Positions 48,924-57,452 of a stretch of 64,000 nucleotides of DNA are shown one piece after another. Below the pieces are notes generated by a model. The model searched no databases, was not told the origin of the DNA, and saw nothing but the letters and a program-made list of their open reading frames with translations. Source of the stretch: Alteromonas marina. GTDB lineage: Bacteria; Pseudomonadota; Gammaproteobacteria; Enterobacterales; Alteromonadaceae. Every line of letters begins with the position of its first letter. Position 1 is the first letter of the stretch. Made by a program: the position numbers and the translations under genes. Where the stretch lies: NCBI RefSeq assembly GCF_000808575.1, contig NZ_JWLW01000066.1, positions 310,001 to 374,000 of the forward strand, written 5' to 3'.

Positions 48924-49723
48924 TTAATCCAAGGCCTATGTACGAGATTTTGAATAAGTTTTTTACAAGGCTCTGTTTCCGGAGACTCAAACATGCAGCT
49001 TGGTGCTTCGTTCAGATCAACTTGCGCCACTATGTTAGACACCGAGACTTCTAAATCTAAATCCGTATCAAGCTGAGTCATCGGCAAAATAAACTCTACG
49101 CGATTAGTGAAGGCACAGGATTTTTCCGGCGATCTGACGGCAGATTCGGAGTTACAGCCAACACTGCCTAAATGATAAGACCATTTTCGCGCTTCTTCGC
49201 CACTTTTAGACACATCCAGTCTTAAAAATTTATGGCCATTTTGCCAACTCCAAAACATTGAACTGTCATTTAATGGCGAAGGCTGTGTGAGTGGATTAGC
49301 ATGATTAACGTCGAAGGGAAGCCCCATGGTAAAACGCAAATTCGTAGATAATTTCAATAACTCTTCAGACACATCCAGCACAATTTTGCTATTCGCATCA
49401 TTAGGATTGCTGCATTTGTTATGAAATTTCAGCAGAGCTTCATTCGGCGTTTGCCATTGGGTTTGTTTAAACTTAACCCGCTGCCACTTTCCATCAATAC
49501 GTACTTCCGGCTTACTGAGGTAAAAGCCAAAATAATCAACATTCCAGCGCTGCTTCCCAATACTCATTATCATGGGGCAAGCCCCAGTATCTACCCCAAT
49601 CAATTTAAACGGGATCTCACCGGGCTCTCGTCCTTTGAGATTTACTACATCACACCCCGTTATCGATACCAAAACCGCCAAGAGTAACGAAGGCATGACA
49701 CACATGCGAAAAGGCATTTTCAT
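48914..49723 (-). CDS. MbnP-like copper-binding lipoprotein
   Basis: A 269-residue lipoprotein (lipobox SITGC at about Cys24). The mature sequence has the MbnP/'metallo-mystery pair four-Cys' character: an N-terminal beta region with YFGFYLSKPEVRI, the tryptophan motif MFWSWQNGHKFLRLD, and spaced cysteines (ACPM, NKCSN, VGCNS, KSCAF, PSCMF, EPCKK). In known MbnP a tryptophan of this kind is converted to kynurenine by MbnH and helps bind copper. The di-heme partner gene overlaps it by ten bases downstream. A choice-of-anchor-B surface protein gene starts 78 bases away on the other strand and may share control. Confidence 0.82.
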   Translation of the reverse strand: MKMPFRMCVMPSLLLAVLVSITGCDVVNLKGREPGEIPFKLIGVDTGACPMIMSIGKQRWNVDYFGFYLSKPEVRIDGKWQRVKFKQTQWQTPNEALLKFHNKCSNPNDANSKIVLDVSEELLKLSTNLRFTMGLPFDVNHANPLTQPSPLNDSSMFWSWQNGHKFLRLDVSKSGEEARKWSYHLGSVGCNSESAVRSPEKSCAFTNRVEFILPMTQLDTDLDLEVSVSNIVAQVDLNEAPSCMFESPETEPCKKLIQNLVHRPWIKWQ

Positions 49724-49801
49724 TTACTTATGTACTTCCTTTGATTATCTGATAGTTTTTTAAACAAACCAGCAATTTTTAATACTTGCACGGACGACAA
49801 G

Positions 49802-52537
49802 ATGAATGCATTACAAATAACGCTAATAGTGCTGCTTTTAACATTTATGAGTCAAGCTGTGCTCGCTCACACTGACCACGACGAAGCACGCTTTGTTGCC
49901 GAAAACGGCATTGACACAGGAAAGTGTGACAACCGTTTCAGACCATGTAAAACCCTGATATACGCGGCTAGGCAGGCCAATAAAGGCGATAAAATTTTAG
50001 TCGCTGAAGGCCAGTATTATTTCGACAACGCACAGCAAGCACAAGTTCTAAACGACAGTCTTCTTCCTGTGCTTGGCGGTTTTTCTCGTAACGATCACTT
50101 CCAAGCGCAAAAGCCGGCGTTACACAAAACAACGCTTCTAAACGTGCCTGTGTATCTATCAGAAGCGCTTTACGATAGAGGGTTCGACACTATTGTTGAT
50201 GGTAAAGCCGCTTCACCTCTTACGTCACTAGCCGCACAACATATGGAGCTGGACACCACTGTAAGCGCGAATGAAAGCTGTAGCAGTGGAATGGCTGGGG
50301 ACTATCCGTGTAGCAATATTGATTTACTTTCTCACGTCCCAGTTGCCGCACTTTCGTCAGTGTCTAATAGCGCAAATGATATTTGGGGGCATGTAGATTT
50401 AAACAATCGCAGAGAGTATGCCATTGTAGGCATGCAAGCCAGTATTGCTGTGGTGGATGTAACCGAGCCCACGTCTCCAGTAGTTGTAGGCGAAATCACG
50501 GGGCAAAGCACAACATGGCGCGACATCAAGGTCTATCAGTATTTTGATAGCACATCGGGCAGATTTAAGGCCTATGCATACGCCAGTGCAGACAGCGTAA
50601 CTGAAGGGTTTAGCATAATAGACCTGAATAACTTACCTGAGCGCGTTAGCCTAGTTAGACGTAATACCGACGACAACCGTGCACACAATATCTATATATC
50701 AAACGTAGACTACACACTAAATACTCCCTTGGCAGGCGCGACATCTCAACTTCATTTGGTGGGCCAAGATAGTAATGGCGGTGCTTTTCGCTCCTATGCG
50801 CTAAGCGCGCCTCAAGCACCCACACCTTCCTATATACCCAATGGACTTACCCGAGCAGACTACACGCATGACGCATCTTCAATGCACATCACAGATGCAC
50901 GAGCTCAAACTGATTGCGTAAATTCCACTGCATCAGGATGTACCGTAATGCTCGACTTCAACGAAAGCTCAATGCGTCTTTGGGATCATACTGATTCTAA
51001 CAGTACGTCAGAACTAAGTAATACTAGCTACAACGAGGTTGCCTATACCCACAGCGGCTGGTTTAGTGAAGATAAGCAATACGCGTTTGTCCACGATGAA
51101 CTGGACGAGCGCAACTTTAGCTTAAATACCCGGGTCATGATTTTTGATATTTCATCACTGACTGCGCCTGTTCTGGCGGGTATTTGGACCAGTGACAACG
51201 GCACCATCGATCACAACGGCTACGTGAGAGGCAACCGCTATTACATGTCGAATTACGAACGTGGCTTAACCGTACTAGACATTTCAGATCCTACCGCACC
51301 AGAAGAAGTAGGTTTCTTCGACACCTACCCTGCCTTTAACAGCACTAACTTCAACGGTGCTTGGGGTGTTTATCCATTTTTACCAAGCGGTAATATTTTA
51401 GTCAGCGATATTCAGCGTGGCTTGTTTGTTTTAAAAGACAACACGCTTACTGCGGCAACTGTTGCAGCGTTTTCGCAAAATAGTTATGAGACAGAAGCCG
51501 ATACAACATTTAACCTTCCCGTTACTAAAAGCGGCGACAGTGCCATGTCGGTAGCCTACGAGGTATTAGCTGGCTCGGCCCTCAGCGATGATGTTTTGTT
51601 TACTTCTGGCGAGCTTACCTGGGGCGCAAATGATTCTGATGCAAAGAACATTGCATTAAGTGTTAGCGCTAATAATGATACAGAAAGTAACGAAGTATTT
51701 TTTGTAAGGCTATTTAACCCCCAAGGCGGCGGTATCGCTTCGGGCAACGGCTATACGCAAGTAACAATACTTGGTGCGGCGCAACAAGGAAAAGTTGAAC
51801 TAAGTAAATCTGAACTCGCCGTTCTAGAGACAGCCCCCGAACTTACAGTAAATATTGTTCGTGAAGGCGGAAGTGAAGGCAGCGTTAGCGTAAATTATTC
51901 ACTGGAAAGTGACACTGCAATAAACAATGAAGACTTCGTGACCGCAACGGGCATGCTAACTTGGAGTGATGGCGATACTGCCGATAAGATGGTGACAGTA
52001 ACGCTTATTAACGACAGCGTGGAAGAAGAAAACGAACAGTTCCGTTTAGTACTTGCCGCACAAGATGCCAACGTATTAGGCGGCGTTGTCGAAACTCTCA
52101 TTACAATAAAAGATGACGAGAGCAACCAAGCCCCCGTTGTGAACGCGGGAACAGATGTTGAAACCGATGTGAGAGCAAGCGTTGAGCTAACAGGTAGCGC
52201 GCAAGACCCCGAAGGCGCGCTAATAAGCGTAGAGTGGACACAAACCGCAGGCGAAACGGTCAATATTAGAAATTCAGATACGCTAACTATGTCTTTCACA
52301 GCCCCAGCTACTGCAAGTAATTTAATGTTTGCATTGAGTGCAACCGACGAGTTCGGCATTAGTACCACCGACACCGTCACGGTAAATGTAAATGAGAGCG
52401 TAGCAAGCTTGCCGGTTGATAACAGATCAAATAGTTCTGGCGGGGGTGGTTCAACTACTTTATTGAGCATGTTAGTTCTAGCTTTGGCAGTTCGATTACG
52501 CCGTGCTCGGCTGCAGAAAGTTATACACAACTTATAG
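49802..52537 (+). CDS. Choice-of-anchor-B surface protein with Calx-beta domains and GlyGly-CTERM
   Basis: A 911-residue exported protein (signal peptide ending VLAHTDHDEA). Residues about 30-100 resemble the start of a beta-helix protein (CDNRFRPCKTLIYAARQANKG). Residues about 180-560 match the choice-of-anchor-B family: a repeated propeller-like pattern IAVVDVTEPTSPVVVGEI, VMIFDISSLTAPVLAGIW, LTVLDISDPTAPEEVGFFD. Two Calx-beta-type units (about 560-660 and 665-775) and an Ig-like unit follow. The C-terminus (SSGGGGSTTLLSMLVLALAV then RLRRARL) is a GlyGly-CTERM sorting tail, which marks type II-secreted substrates of rhombosortase. It is divergent from the MbnPH pair; a joint role in metal handling is an inference. 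Confidence 0.85.
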   Translation: MNALQITLIVLLLTFMSQAVLAHTDHDEARFVAENGIDTGKCDNRFRPCKTLIYAARQANKGDKILVAEGQYYFDNAQQAQVLNDSLLPVLGGFSRNDHFQAQKPALHKTTLLNVPVYLSEALYDRGFDTIVDGKAASPLTSLAAQHMELDTTVSANESCSSGMAGDYPCSNIDLLSHVPVAALSSVSNSANDIWGHVDLNNRREYAIVGMQASIAVVDVTEPTSPVVVGEITGQSTTWRDIKVYQYFDSTSGRFKAYAYASADSVTEGFSIIDLNNLPERVSLVRRNTDDNRAHNIYISNVDYTLNTPLAGATSQLHLVGQDSNGGAFRSYALSAPQAPTPSYIPNGLTRADYTHDASSMHITDARAQTDCVNSTASGCTVMLDFNESSMRLWDHTDSNSTSELSNTSYNEVAYTHSGWFSEDKQYAFVHDELDERNFSLNTRVMIFDISSLTAPVLAGIWTSDNGTIDHNGYVRGNRYYMSNYERGLTVLDISDPTAPEEVGFFDTYPAFNSTNFNGAWGVYPFLPSGNILVSDIQRGLFVLKDNTLTAATVAAFSQNSYETEADTTFNLPVTKSGDSAMSVAYEVLAGSALSDDVLFTSGELTWGANDSDAKNIALSVSANNDTESNEVFFVRLFNPQGGGIASGNGYTQVTILGAAQQGKVELSKSELAVLETAPELTVNIVREGGSEGSVSVNYSLESDTAINNEDFVTATGMLTWSDGDTADKMVTVTLINDSVEEENEQFRLVLAAQDANVLGGVVETLITIKDDESNQAPVVNAGTDVETDVRASVELTGSAQDPEGALISVEWTQTAGETVNIRNSDTLTMSFTAPATASNLMFALSATDEFGISTTDTVTVNVNESVASLPVDNRSNSSGGGGSTTLLSMLVLALAVRLRRARLQKVIHNL

Positions 52538-52573
52538 TTGAGTGAACAAAAATAAAGCAAACAAATCACAAAG

Positions 52574-52630
52574 CCACAAGCGAGGCGTGACAAGGCAAAT
52601 AAAACTGCTTATACTTGCGCTCGCTTGTGG
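52574..52630. repeat. Inverted repeat enclosing the tRNA promoter
   Basis: CCACAAGCGAG (52574-52584) and CTCGCTTGTGG (52620-52630) form a perfect 11-bp stem with a 35-base loop; the loop contains both promoter boxes of the following tRNA gene. Confidence 0.75.
52587..52615 (+). promoter_or_regulatory. tRNA promoter
   Basis: GTGACA (52587-52592), 17 bases, TATACT (52610-52615): five of six matches in each box, followed by a GC-rich discriminator (TGCGC) typical of stringently controlled stable-RNA promoters. Transcription would begin near 52622, about 58 bases before the tRNA. Confidence 0.8.
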
Positions 52631-52679
52631 TTGTTATGCAAAACAATTTGCCATGAAATCCACGTCGCACATCTAATAT

Positions 52680-52756
52680 GGCCCCATAGCTCAGTTGGTT
52701 AGAGCATCCGACTCATAATCGGCAGGTCCCCTGTTCAAGTCAGGGTGGGGCCACCA
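52680..52756 (+). tRNA. tRNA-Ile2 (anticodon CAU, lysidine type)
   Basis: A complete 77-base tRNA with encoded CCA. The acceptor stem GGCCCCA pairs with TGGGGCC, the D arm is GCTCAGTTGGTTAGAGC, the anticodon loop is CTCATAA, and the T arm is CCCTGTTCAAGTCAGGG. The CAT anticodon alone would suggest Met, but the acceptor stem has C4-G69 and C5-G68, the determinants that TilS uses to make lysidine in tRNA-Ile2, and the ends match E. coli ileX (GGCCCC...GGGGCC) rather than elongator tRNA-Met (GGCTAC...). It is therefore probably the AUA-reading isoleucine tRNA. The outer anticodon-stem pair (T27-C43) is unpaired. Confidence 0.9.
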
Positions 52757-52937
52757 TTCTCTTCCTTACAACCCATACAGAATGCAGCCTGTAGCGAATT
52801 GGCTCTACCCCATAAACGGGGGATCAGCATTCACCTTACACGATTGATAACACCATCCCATCCGGTAACCGGCATAGCACAATGGGTCATCACTCTTATT
52901 CGATAATTTTCAAAGTTTCTAAAACCATACGCTCTTC

Positions 52938-52968
52938 TCGAAACCGACCTTTGAGTCGGTTTTTTTGT
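52938..52968 (+). terminator. Intrinsic terminator downstream of the tRNA
   Basis: AAACCGAC (52941-52948) pairs with GTCGGTTT (52955-52962) around CTTTGA, followed by a T run. It is 185 bases after the tRNA; the stretch between shows no gene. Confidence 0.9.
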
Positions 52969-53009
52969 GTCTGAATTTCAACAAATAGCCACGCAAGCGT
53001 GTCGCTCCA

Positions 53010-53351
53010 TCGCACGGCGACCTGTCTCTTATTAATAAAGCTCCTCAAATCGATTTAGACGAATCACAAGTATTTAAAGAACGAGAAGGTGTTGTATTCT
53101 TTTTAGTTGTTATGGGATTACCACTATTTTTTCTATCAGGCATCTCTTGGCCAATGGAAAGTATTCCTGAATCTATTAGATTGATAGCGCTACTCATTCC
53201 TTCGACAACGGCTATATCCGCTTTCGTGCAAGTAGACCAAATGGGAGCTGGGTTCAATGAAGTGGCTGACTCAATTCTCATTGAGCTAGCACTAGCTGTC
53301 GGATATACAATTCTTGCGTTAGGCCTAATGAAATTCGGACAGAAAAAGTAG
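53010..53351 (+). pseudogene. 3' remnant of an ABC-2 type permease gene
   Basis: The last 79 codons (from the ATG at 53112) encode LPLFFLSGISWPMESIPE, LLIPSTTAISAF and VDQMGAGFNEVADS, then a final membrane segment and KFGQKK. This is the C-terminus of YhhJ/YbhR-type ABC-2 permeases, normally about 370 residues. Homology continues in frame upstream of the ATG (SQVFKEREGVVFFLVVMG) back to about 53010, where it ends without a start, membrane segments or partner ATPase. No ribosome site precedes the ATG. So this is a decayed fragment, left beside the tRNA gene. An expressed 79-residue protein cannot be excluded. Confidence 0.7.
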
Positions 53352-53477
53352 CTAGCAGTTGAGATTATTAATACCGGCCAGTTTTGGTAATTTCTACTAA
53401 TAGTCTCAATTTGTACTTCTCTGACGGGACTTCGATAACCATCGGGGTCATAAATCCTTCATTCGATATTTTACTTG

Positions 53478-54401
53478 CTAGCCCGGCGTAGAACGGCCCT
53501 CAATAGTATTAACCAACAACTTTCTTATCCATAGAGTCAGTGGATCATTTGATAATCGATGATGCCATGTGCTGATAACATCAAATCCTGGCGGCGTTTC
53601 ATTTAACTCGATAACGCGTAACTTTCTGTTAGGTATAAGCGCACTTGGTACGAAACCACACAAGTCGGTGCTGTGTATTGTTTCAATAGCTGCAGAGAAA
53701 GTAGGAAAAGACATAAAAACTTCTCTAGGATGGCCTTTCGCTTCAAACCAATGATGAATAGCCCCACTGAAATCACCCCGAGAAGGCGAAACCACAACCT
53801 GAGGTATTTTTGATATTTGAGCCACCGTCATTTCATTTTTGGTTAGCTTACTTTGCGATGACACAACACATTTATAGCGTTCGCGATAGAGCGTTTCACT
53901 GGGGTAAGCCGAAGGTGCTAACGACGGATTTGTGATAGCCAGATCTACTTCACCGTTTTTAAGGTCATTCGCCAAGCTATCTAGTTCTAACTTTTTTATC
54001 GCTATTTTTAACTTCGGCGCAAGTTGTCGAATGTCGGCAAGTACACTTGGCAGCAGCGACACTTGCTCAAAGTCAGTGCATGCCAACGTGAAAGTCGTCG
54101 ATGTCGTTGAAGGTGAGAAAGTTTCCGGTGTCAAAAGCGAATCAAAAGCTTCCAGCGTAGCCGTCACTCTGGGCTGTAAAGCGACGGCGAGCGCGGTGGG
54201 CTGTACACCATTTCCACTTCGAATAAACAGCCTGTCGTTAAACACATTGCGCATTTTTTTTAAATGCTCACTCACGGCCTGTTGCGAAACACCTAACTGC
54301 TCCGCCACTCTCGACAAGTTTCTCACTTTTATAAGCGCAACAAATGTGCGCAACTGCTTAATGTCTAGCTGACTTACCATTTTTTTTTGTATCACATACA
54401 T
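53478..54401 (-). CDS. LysR family transcriptional regulator
   Basis: The N-terminal winged helix-turn-helix (about residues 14-72) reads IKQLRTFVALIKVRNLSRVA, EQLGVSQQAVSEHLKKM and RLFIRSGNGVQPTALA; the rest is the two-lobed effector-binding domain (FTLACTDFEQVSLLPSVLAD; GEVDLAITNPSLAPSAYP). Length 307, or 300 if the ATG at 54380 is the start. It is divergent from the oxygenase-dehydrogenase cluster, which begins about 70 bases away, and most probably controls it, since LysR regulators usually act on the adjacent divergent operon. The inducer is unknown. Confidence 0.92.
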   Translation of the reverse strand: MYVIQKKMVSQLDIKQLRTFVALIKVRNLSRVAEQLGVSQQAVSEHLKKMRNVFNDRLFIRSGNGVQPTALAVALQPRVTATLEAFDSLLTPETFSPSTTSTTFTLACTDFEQVSLLPSVLADIRQLAPKLKIAIKKLELDSLANDLKNGEVDLAITNPSLAPSAYPSETLYRERYKCVVSSQSKLTKNEMTVAQISKIPQVVVSPSRGDFSGAIHHWFEAKGHPREVFMSFPTFSAAIETIHSTDLCGFVPSALIPNRKLRVIELNETPPGFDVISTWHHRLSNDPLTLWIRKLLVNTIEGRSTPG

Positions 54402-54472
54402 TATCCACTTGATTTTATTGTAATGGATAAAGGAGTAGGATCAAATCACAAGCTAAAGAACAGGATTTGATT

Positions 54473-55267
54473 ATGTTTTCAGTAAACTACGTTCCACCCG
54501 ACGCCCCTCTGGTTTACGACCAAACGTATAAGGGCCCTGGCGCTTCAGAACTTACATCGTCAGTAGATAAACGAACTATTAGTGTTAGTGATATGCGCGC
54601 TGAAAAAAGCACGTTTTCACTGGAAAAAAATGGCTTTGAAGTTGTGTCGTTTTCACCCGACTTTGATGCTTTTGAAGATGACGAGGCAATACAAAAGCAA
54701 CTATATCCATATGTAATCGATATGTTGAAGCGCAGAATGAACAGTGATGACGTGATCATTTTTGATCATACTTATCGCTCGACTACCCGTGCGGATAAGT
54801 CTATTCACAATAGAGCCCCGGTAAGAACAGTACACAACGACTACACTGATGTATCAGCGAATCACCGCATGATGGAAGAGACAAAGGGGCAAGAGCATTT
54901 AAGAAAACGCGATTATACCTTGGTGAACCTGTGGCTTCCTGTACGAAATAAAGTGGAGTCATCTCCGCTAGCCATGGTCGATATATCTACCGTGCAGCCA
55001 ACTGATTTTCAGCGACTCAAACTTATCTATCCCGATCGTATCGGTGAACTTGCTGCCATCACTTATAACCCTAATCACAAATGGTTTTATCAGTCGGAAA
55101 TGACGCCGGGTGAAGGGCTATTGTTCAAAGTGTATGACTCTACATTTGAACAAGGAATGTTTGGGGTACCACACTCAGCGGTGGATGTTTTAAACGATGA
55201 AGCTAAAAAACCGCGTACAAGCCTAGAAATACGCGCAATCGTGTTTGGTGGTGAAAGCAATGAATAA
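54473..55267 (+). CDS. CmcJ/NvfI family oxygenase
   Basis: A 264-residue soluble protein of the CmcJ/NvfI/AsaB group, related to Fe(II)/2-oxoglutarate enzymes. Visible features are FDHTYRSTTRADKSIHNRAPV, the His-X-Asp metal motif in VHNDYTDVSANHR, the conserved NLWLPVRNKVESSPLAMVD, the second histidine in FGVPHSAV, and the terminal arginines RTSLEIRAI. Members occur in cephamycin and fungal natural-product pathways and in many bacteria with unknown substrates. The ATG at 54473 has AGGA seven bases upstream; a TTG at 54467 is less likely. It overlaps the aldehyde dehydrogenase gene by eight bases. Confidence 0.85.
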   Translation: MFSVNYVPPDAPLVYDQTYKGPGASELTSSVDKRTISVSDMRAEKSTFSLEKNGFEVVSFSPDFDAFEDDEAIQKQLYPYVIDMLKRRMNSDDVIIFDHTYRSTTRADKSIHNRAPVRTVHNDYTDVSANHRMMEETKGQEHLRKRDYTLVNLWLPVRNKVESSPLAMVDISTVQPTDFQRLKLIYPDRIGELAAITYNPNHKWFYQSEMTPGEGLLFKVYDSTFEQGMFGVPHSAVDVLNDEAKKPRTSLEIRAIVFGGESNE

Positions 55268-56597
55268 CATTTTAATATCTCGAAACCCGCTTGATGAACA
55301 GGAAGTGGGAAGCGTAAAGGTCGCAAGTAATGACGATGTAGTTACTGCTGTAAATGACGCAAAACAAGCTCAAATTGCATGGGGCAAGCTAACATCAGAG
55401 CAGCGAGCACAACTAATTATTGAAGCATTCTCGCGCCTAAACCGTGTTCAAGAGCAGTTAGTAAACCTTATTTCTGAAGAAATGGGTAAGGATCATCGTC
55501 GAGCTACCTATGAGGTGATGGGGGTCATACAAAGTGCGTCTTATCTTTGCCGAGAGATCATGCAAGCTATTGCACCAGTAAAGAAGCCAAGCGGCACAAA
55601 AATCTACTACCGTCCACTGGGTGTGGTGGGCGTGATTTCACCGTGGAACTACCCTTTGGCTATGGCAAATAATTTACTGCTACCAGCACTTGTAGCAGGA
55701 AATACCGTAGTACTGAAACCCTCAGAAATCACTCCCTTGGTTGCTGACATGTTCGTAAGAACACTCAATGAAGTTTTGCCTAATGGCGTGCTGTCAGTTA
55801 TTCATGGCGACGGAGAAGTTGGCAAAGCGCTTGTTGCCAGCAATATTAATATGGTCGCATTTACTGGTTCAGCGGCAGCTGGAAAACATATTATGGCGAG
55901 TTCGGCGAACAAACTTCATCGACTTGTTATGGAGTTAGGTGGCAACGACCCTATGATCGTTCTTGCAGACGCTGATATCAATAAGGCTGCTCGCTTTGCC
56001 GTGGCGAGTAGTTTCGAAAATGCTGGTCAAATGTGTACATCAACGGAACGTATCTACGTTGATGAGCGTATTCACAATACGTTTGTAGAACGTGTGGTGG
56101 AGATTGCAAAGCAGTATAGCGTTGGGCCGTGGGACCAACCCAGAGTAAATATTGGCCCCATCGTTAATAAAAAGCAGCACCAGCAGATAATTCATCATTT
56201 AAAAGACGCGAAAGAAAAAGGCGCGCGTTTTTTACTGGGCAGCGATGATTACCTCCCCCCTTATATTCAACCCACCGTTATCGACGGTTTAACAGATGAG
56301 ATGTTGATGGCAAAAGAAGAAACGTTTGGCCCGGTCGTCGCTATTGATAGTTTTAGCAATATCGATGAAGCCATCATGCGTGCGAACAAGGTTCCCCTTG
56401 GTCTTGGTGCAGTCGTTTTTGGCGAGAGTAACGCTGCCTACGTAGCAGAAAATATAGAAGCTGGCATGGTGGGTATTAACGGTGGCCCAGGCGCAGGTGA
56501 TGGTCCATGGGTGGGCGCGAAAGAAAGCGGCTTTGGTTATCACGGTTCACTTGAAGGGCATCGCCAGTTTACACAAGTACAAGTAATTAGTGCATGA
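55260..56597 (+). CDS. NAD(P)-dependent aldehyde dehydrogenase
   Basis: A 445-residue aldehyde dehydrogenase of the succinate-semialdehyde type. Motifs: VISPWNYPLAMANNLLLPAL, VLKPSEITPL, FTGSAAAGKHI for NAD(P) binding, the general base in VMELGGNDPMI, the nucleophile Cys in NAGQMCTSTERIYV, and EETFGPVVAI. The length is at the short end for the family. The ATG at 55260 lies inside the end of the oxygenase gene; the longer frame from 55245 adds five unlikely residues. It sits between two oxygenase genes, so its aldehyde is probably made by one of them. Confidence 0.93.
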   Translation: MNNILISRNPLDEQEVGSVKVASNDDVVTAVNDAKQAQIAWGKLTSEQRAQLIIEAFSRLNRVQEQLVNLISEEMGKDHRRATYEVMGVIQSASYLCREIMQAIAPVKKPSGTKIYYRPLGVVGVISPWNYPLAMANNLLLPALVAGNTVVLKPSEITPLVADMFVRTLNEVLPNGVLSVIHGDGEVGKALVASNINMVAFTGSAAAGKHIMASSANKLHRLVMELGGNDPMIVLADADINKAARFAVASSFENAGQMCTSTERIYVDERIHNTFVERVVEIAKQYSVGPWDQPRVNIGPIVNKKQHQQIIHHLKDAKEKGARFLLGSDDYLPPYIQPTVIDGLTDEMLMAKEETFGPVVAIDSFSNIDEAIMRANKVPLGLGAVVFGESNAAYVAENIEAGMVGINGGPGAGDGPWVGAKESGFGYHGSLEGHRQFTQVQVISA

Positions 56598-56607
56598 GGA
56601 AACTATC

Positions 56608-57381
56608 ATGAAAGACAACTTTTTCGTTATAGCGCGTGAACCTGGCGCACAAAACCCAGCTATTCCTACATGGGCTGCCCATACAGATAACGCCTTTGCG
56701 CTTGATAGTTCATCAGCGCAAACACAGCAACAAACGGTTCGCCGTGAAATAAGTGAAGTGCCTAGCGCCTACCAACTTCTGAATGTTTTTAGTGAACAAG
56801 AGTGTAGAAAACTACTGAAAACGTCGGAAGAGCTTGGCTACTTAAAAGATGCGGCAGTGTCACTACCCCGGGAAATACGGCATAACGACAATGTAACTAT
56901 CGTTGTAGATGATGCTACAGAGCGCTTGATATGGCAGCGCATTGAGTCTTTAACTCAGCAAAACCTTACCATATTCGACGGTAAAAAACCGCTGGGTATT
57001 AATACTCGCTTTCGGTTTTACCGATATCAAGAAGGTGATTATTTCAAATATCATATTGATGGGGACTGGCCTGGCTCTAAAGTGGAAGGAGACACGTTAA
57101 TTCATAACGCCTATTCGGACAGGTATAGCAAAATGACGTTTCTTATTTTGCTTAACGACAATTTCGAAGGAGGAGAAACACAGTTTTTGGTTAATGCTGA
57201 CCAGCCGGGAAAACCAGCGAAACGAGGCGACAGACAAGCACAAGTAAATGTGCGAACGCCTGCTGGCGGAGTGCTCTTATTTCCACATGGACATCATTCA
57301 TTGCACTGTTTACACAGTTCAACGCCAATAACAAAGGGCGTTAAATACATTATTCGCACAGATATGCTGTTTGAAATCTGA
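56608..57381 (+). CDS. 2-oxoglutarate/Fe(II) oxygenase, prolyl-4-hydroxylase type
   Basis: A 257-residue protein with the P4Hc double-stranded beta-helix: the metal motif HxD in FKYHIDGDWPG, EGGETQFLV, the distal metal histidine in LFPHGHHSLHC, and the 2-oxoglutarate-binding region GVKYIIRTDMLF. RFRFYRYQEGDYF before the HxD is also typical. The start is the ATG at 56608, with GAGGA seven bases upstream; a GTG at 56590 is less likely. It ends the three-gene oxidation cluster. The substrate (amino acid, peptide or small metabolite) cannot be read from sequence. Confidence 0.9.
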   Translation: MKDNFFVIAREPGAQNPAIPTWAAHTDNAFALDSSSAQTQQQTVRREISEVPSAYQLLNVFSEQECRKLLKTSEELGYLKDAAVSLPREIRHNDNVTIVVDDATERLIWQRIESLTQQNLTIFDGKKPLGINTRFRFYRYQEGDYFKYHIDGDWPGSKVEGDTLIHNAYSDRYSKMTFLILLNDNFEGGETQFLVNADQPGKPAKRGDRQAQVNVRTPAGGVLLFPHGHHSLHCLHSSTPITKGVKYIIRTDMLFEI

Positions 57382-57452
57382 CGGTAACTTAGAGCGTAGA
57401 CGAACAGGGTATACTTGGCATCATGAGTAACACGATGCCTCGGCTTCCTTAA

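Noticed and set aside
51895-52593. 232-codon minus-strand open frame
   Set aside because: Antisense to the Calx-beta region of the surface protein; Ser/Val-rich mirror of its Thr/Asn-rich codons.
52680-52756. Calling the tRNA elongator tRNA-Met from its CAT anticodon
   Set aside because: The acceptor stem carries the C4-G69 and C5-G68 pairs used by TilS and matches ileX, not tRNA-Met.
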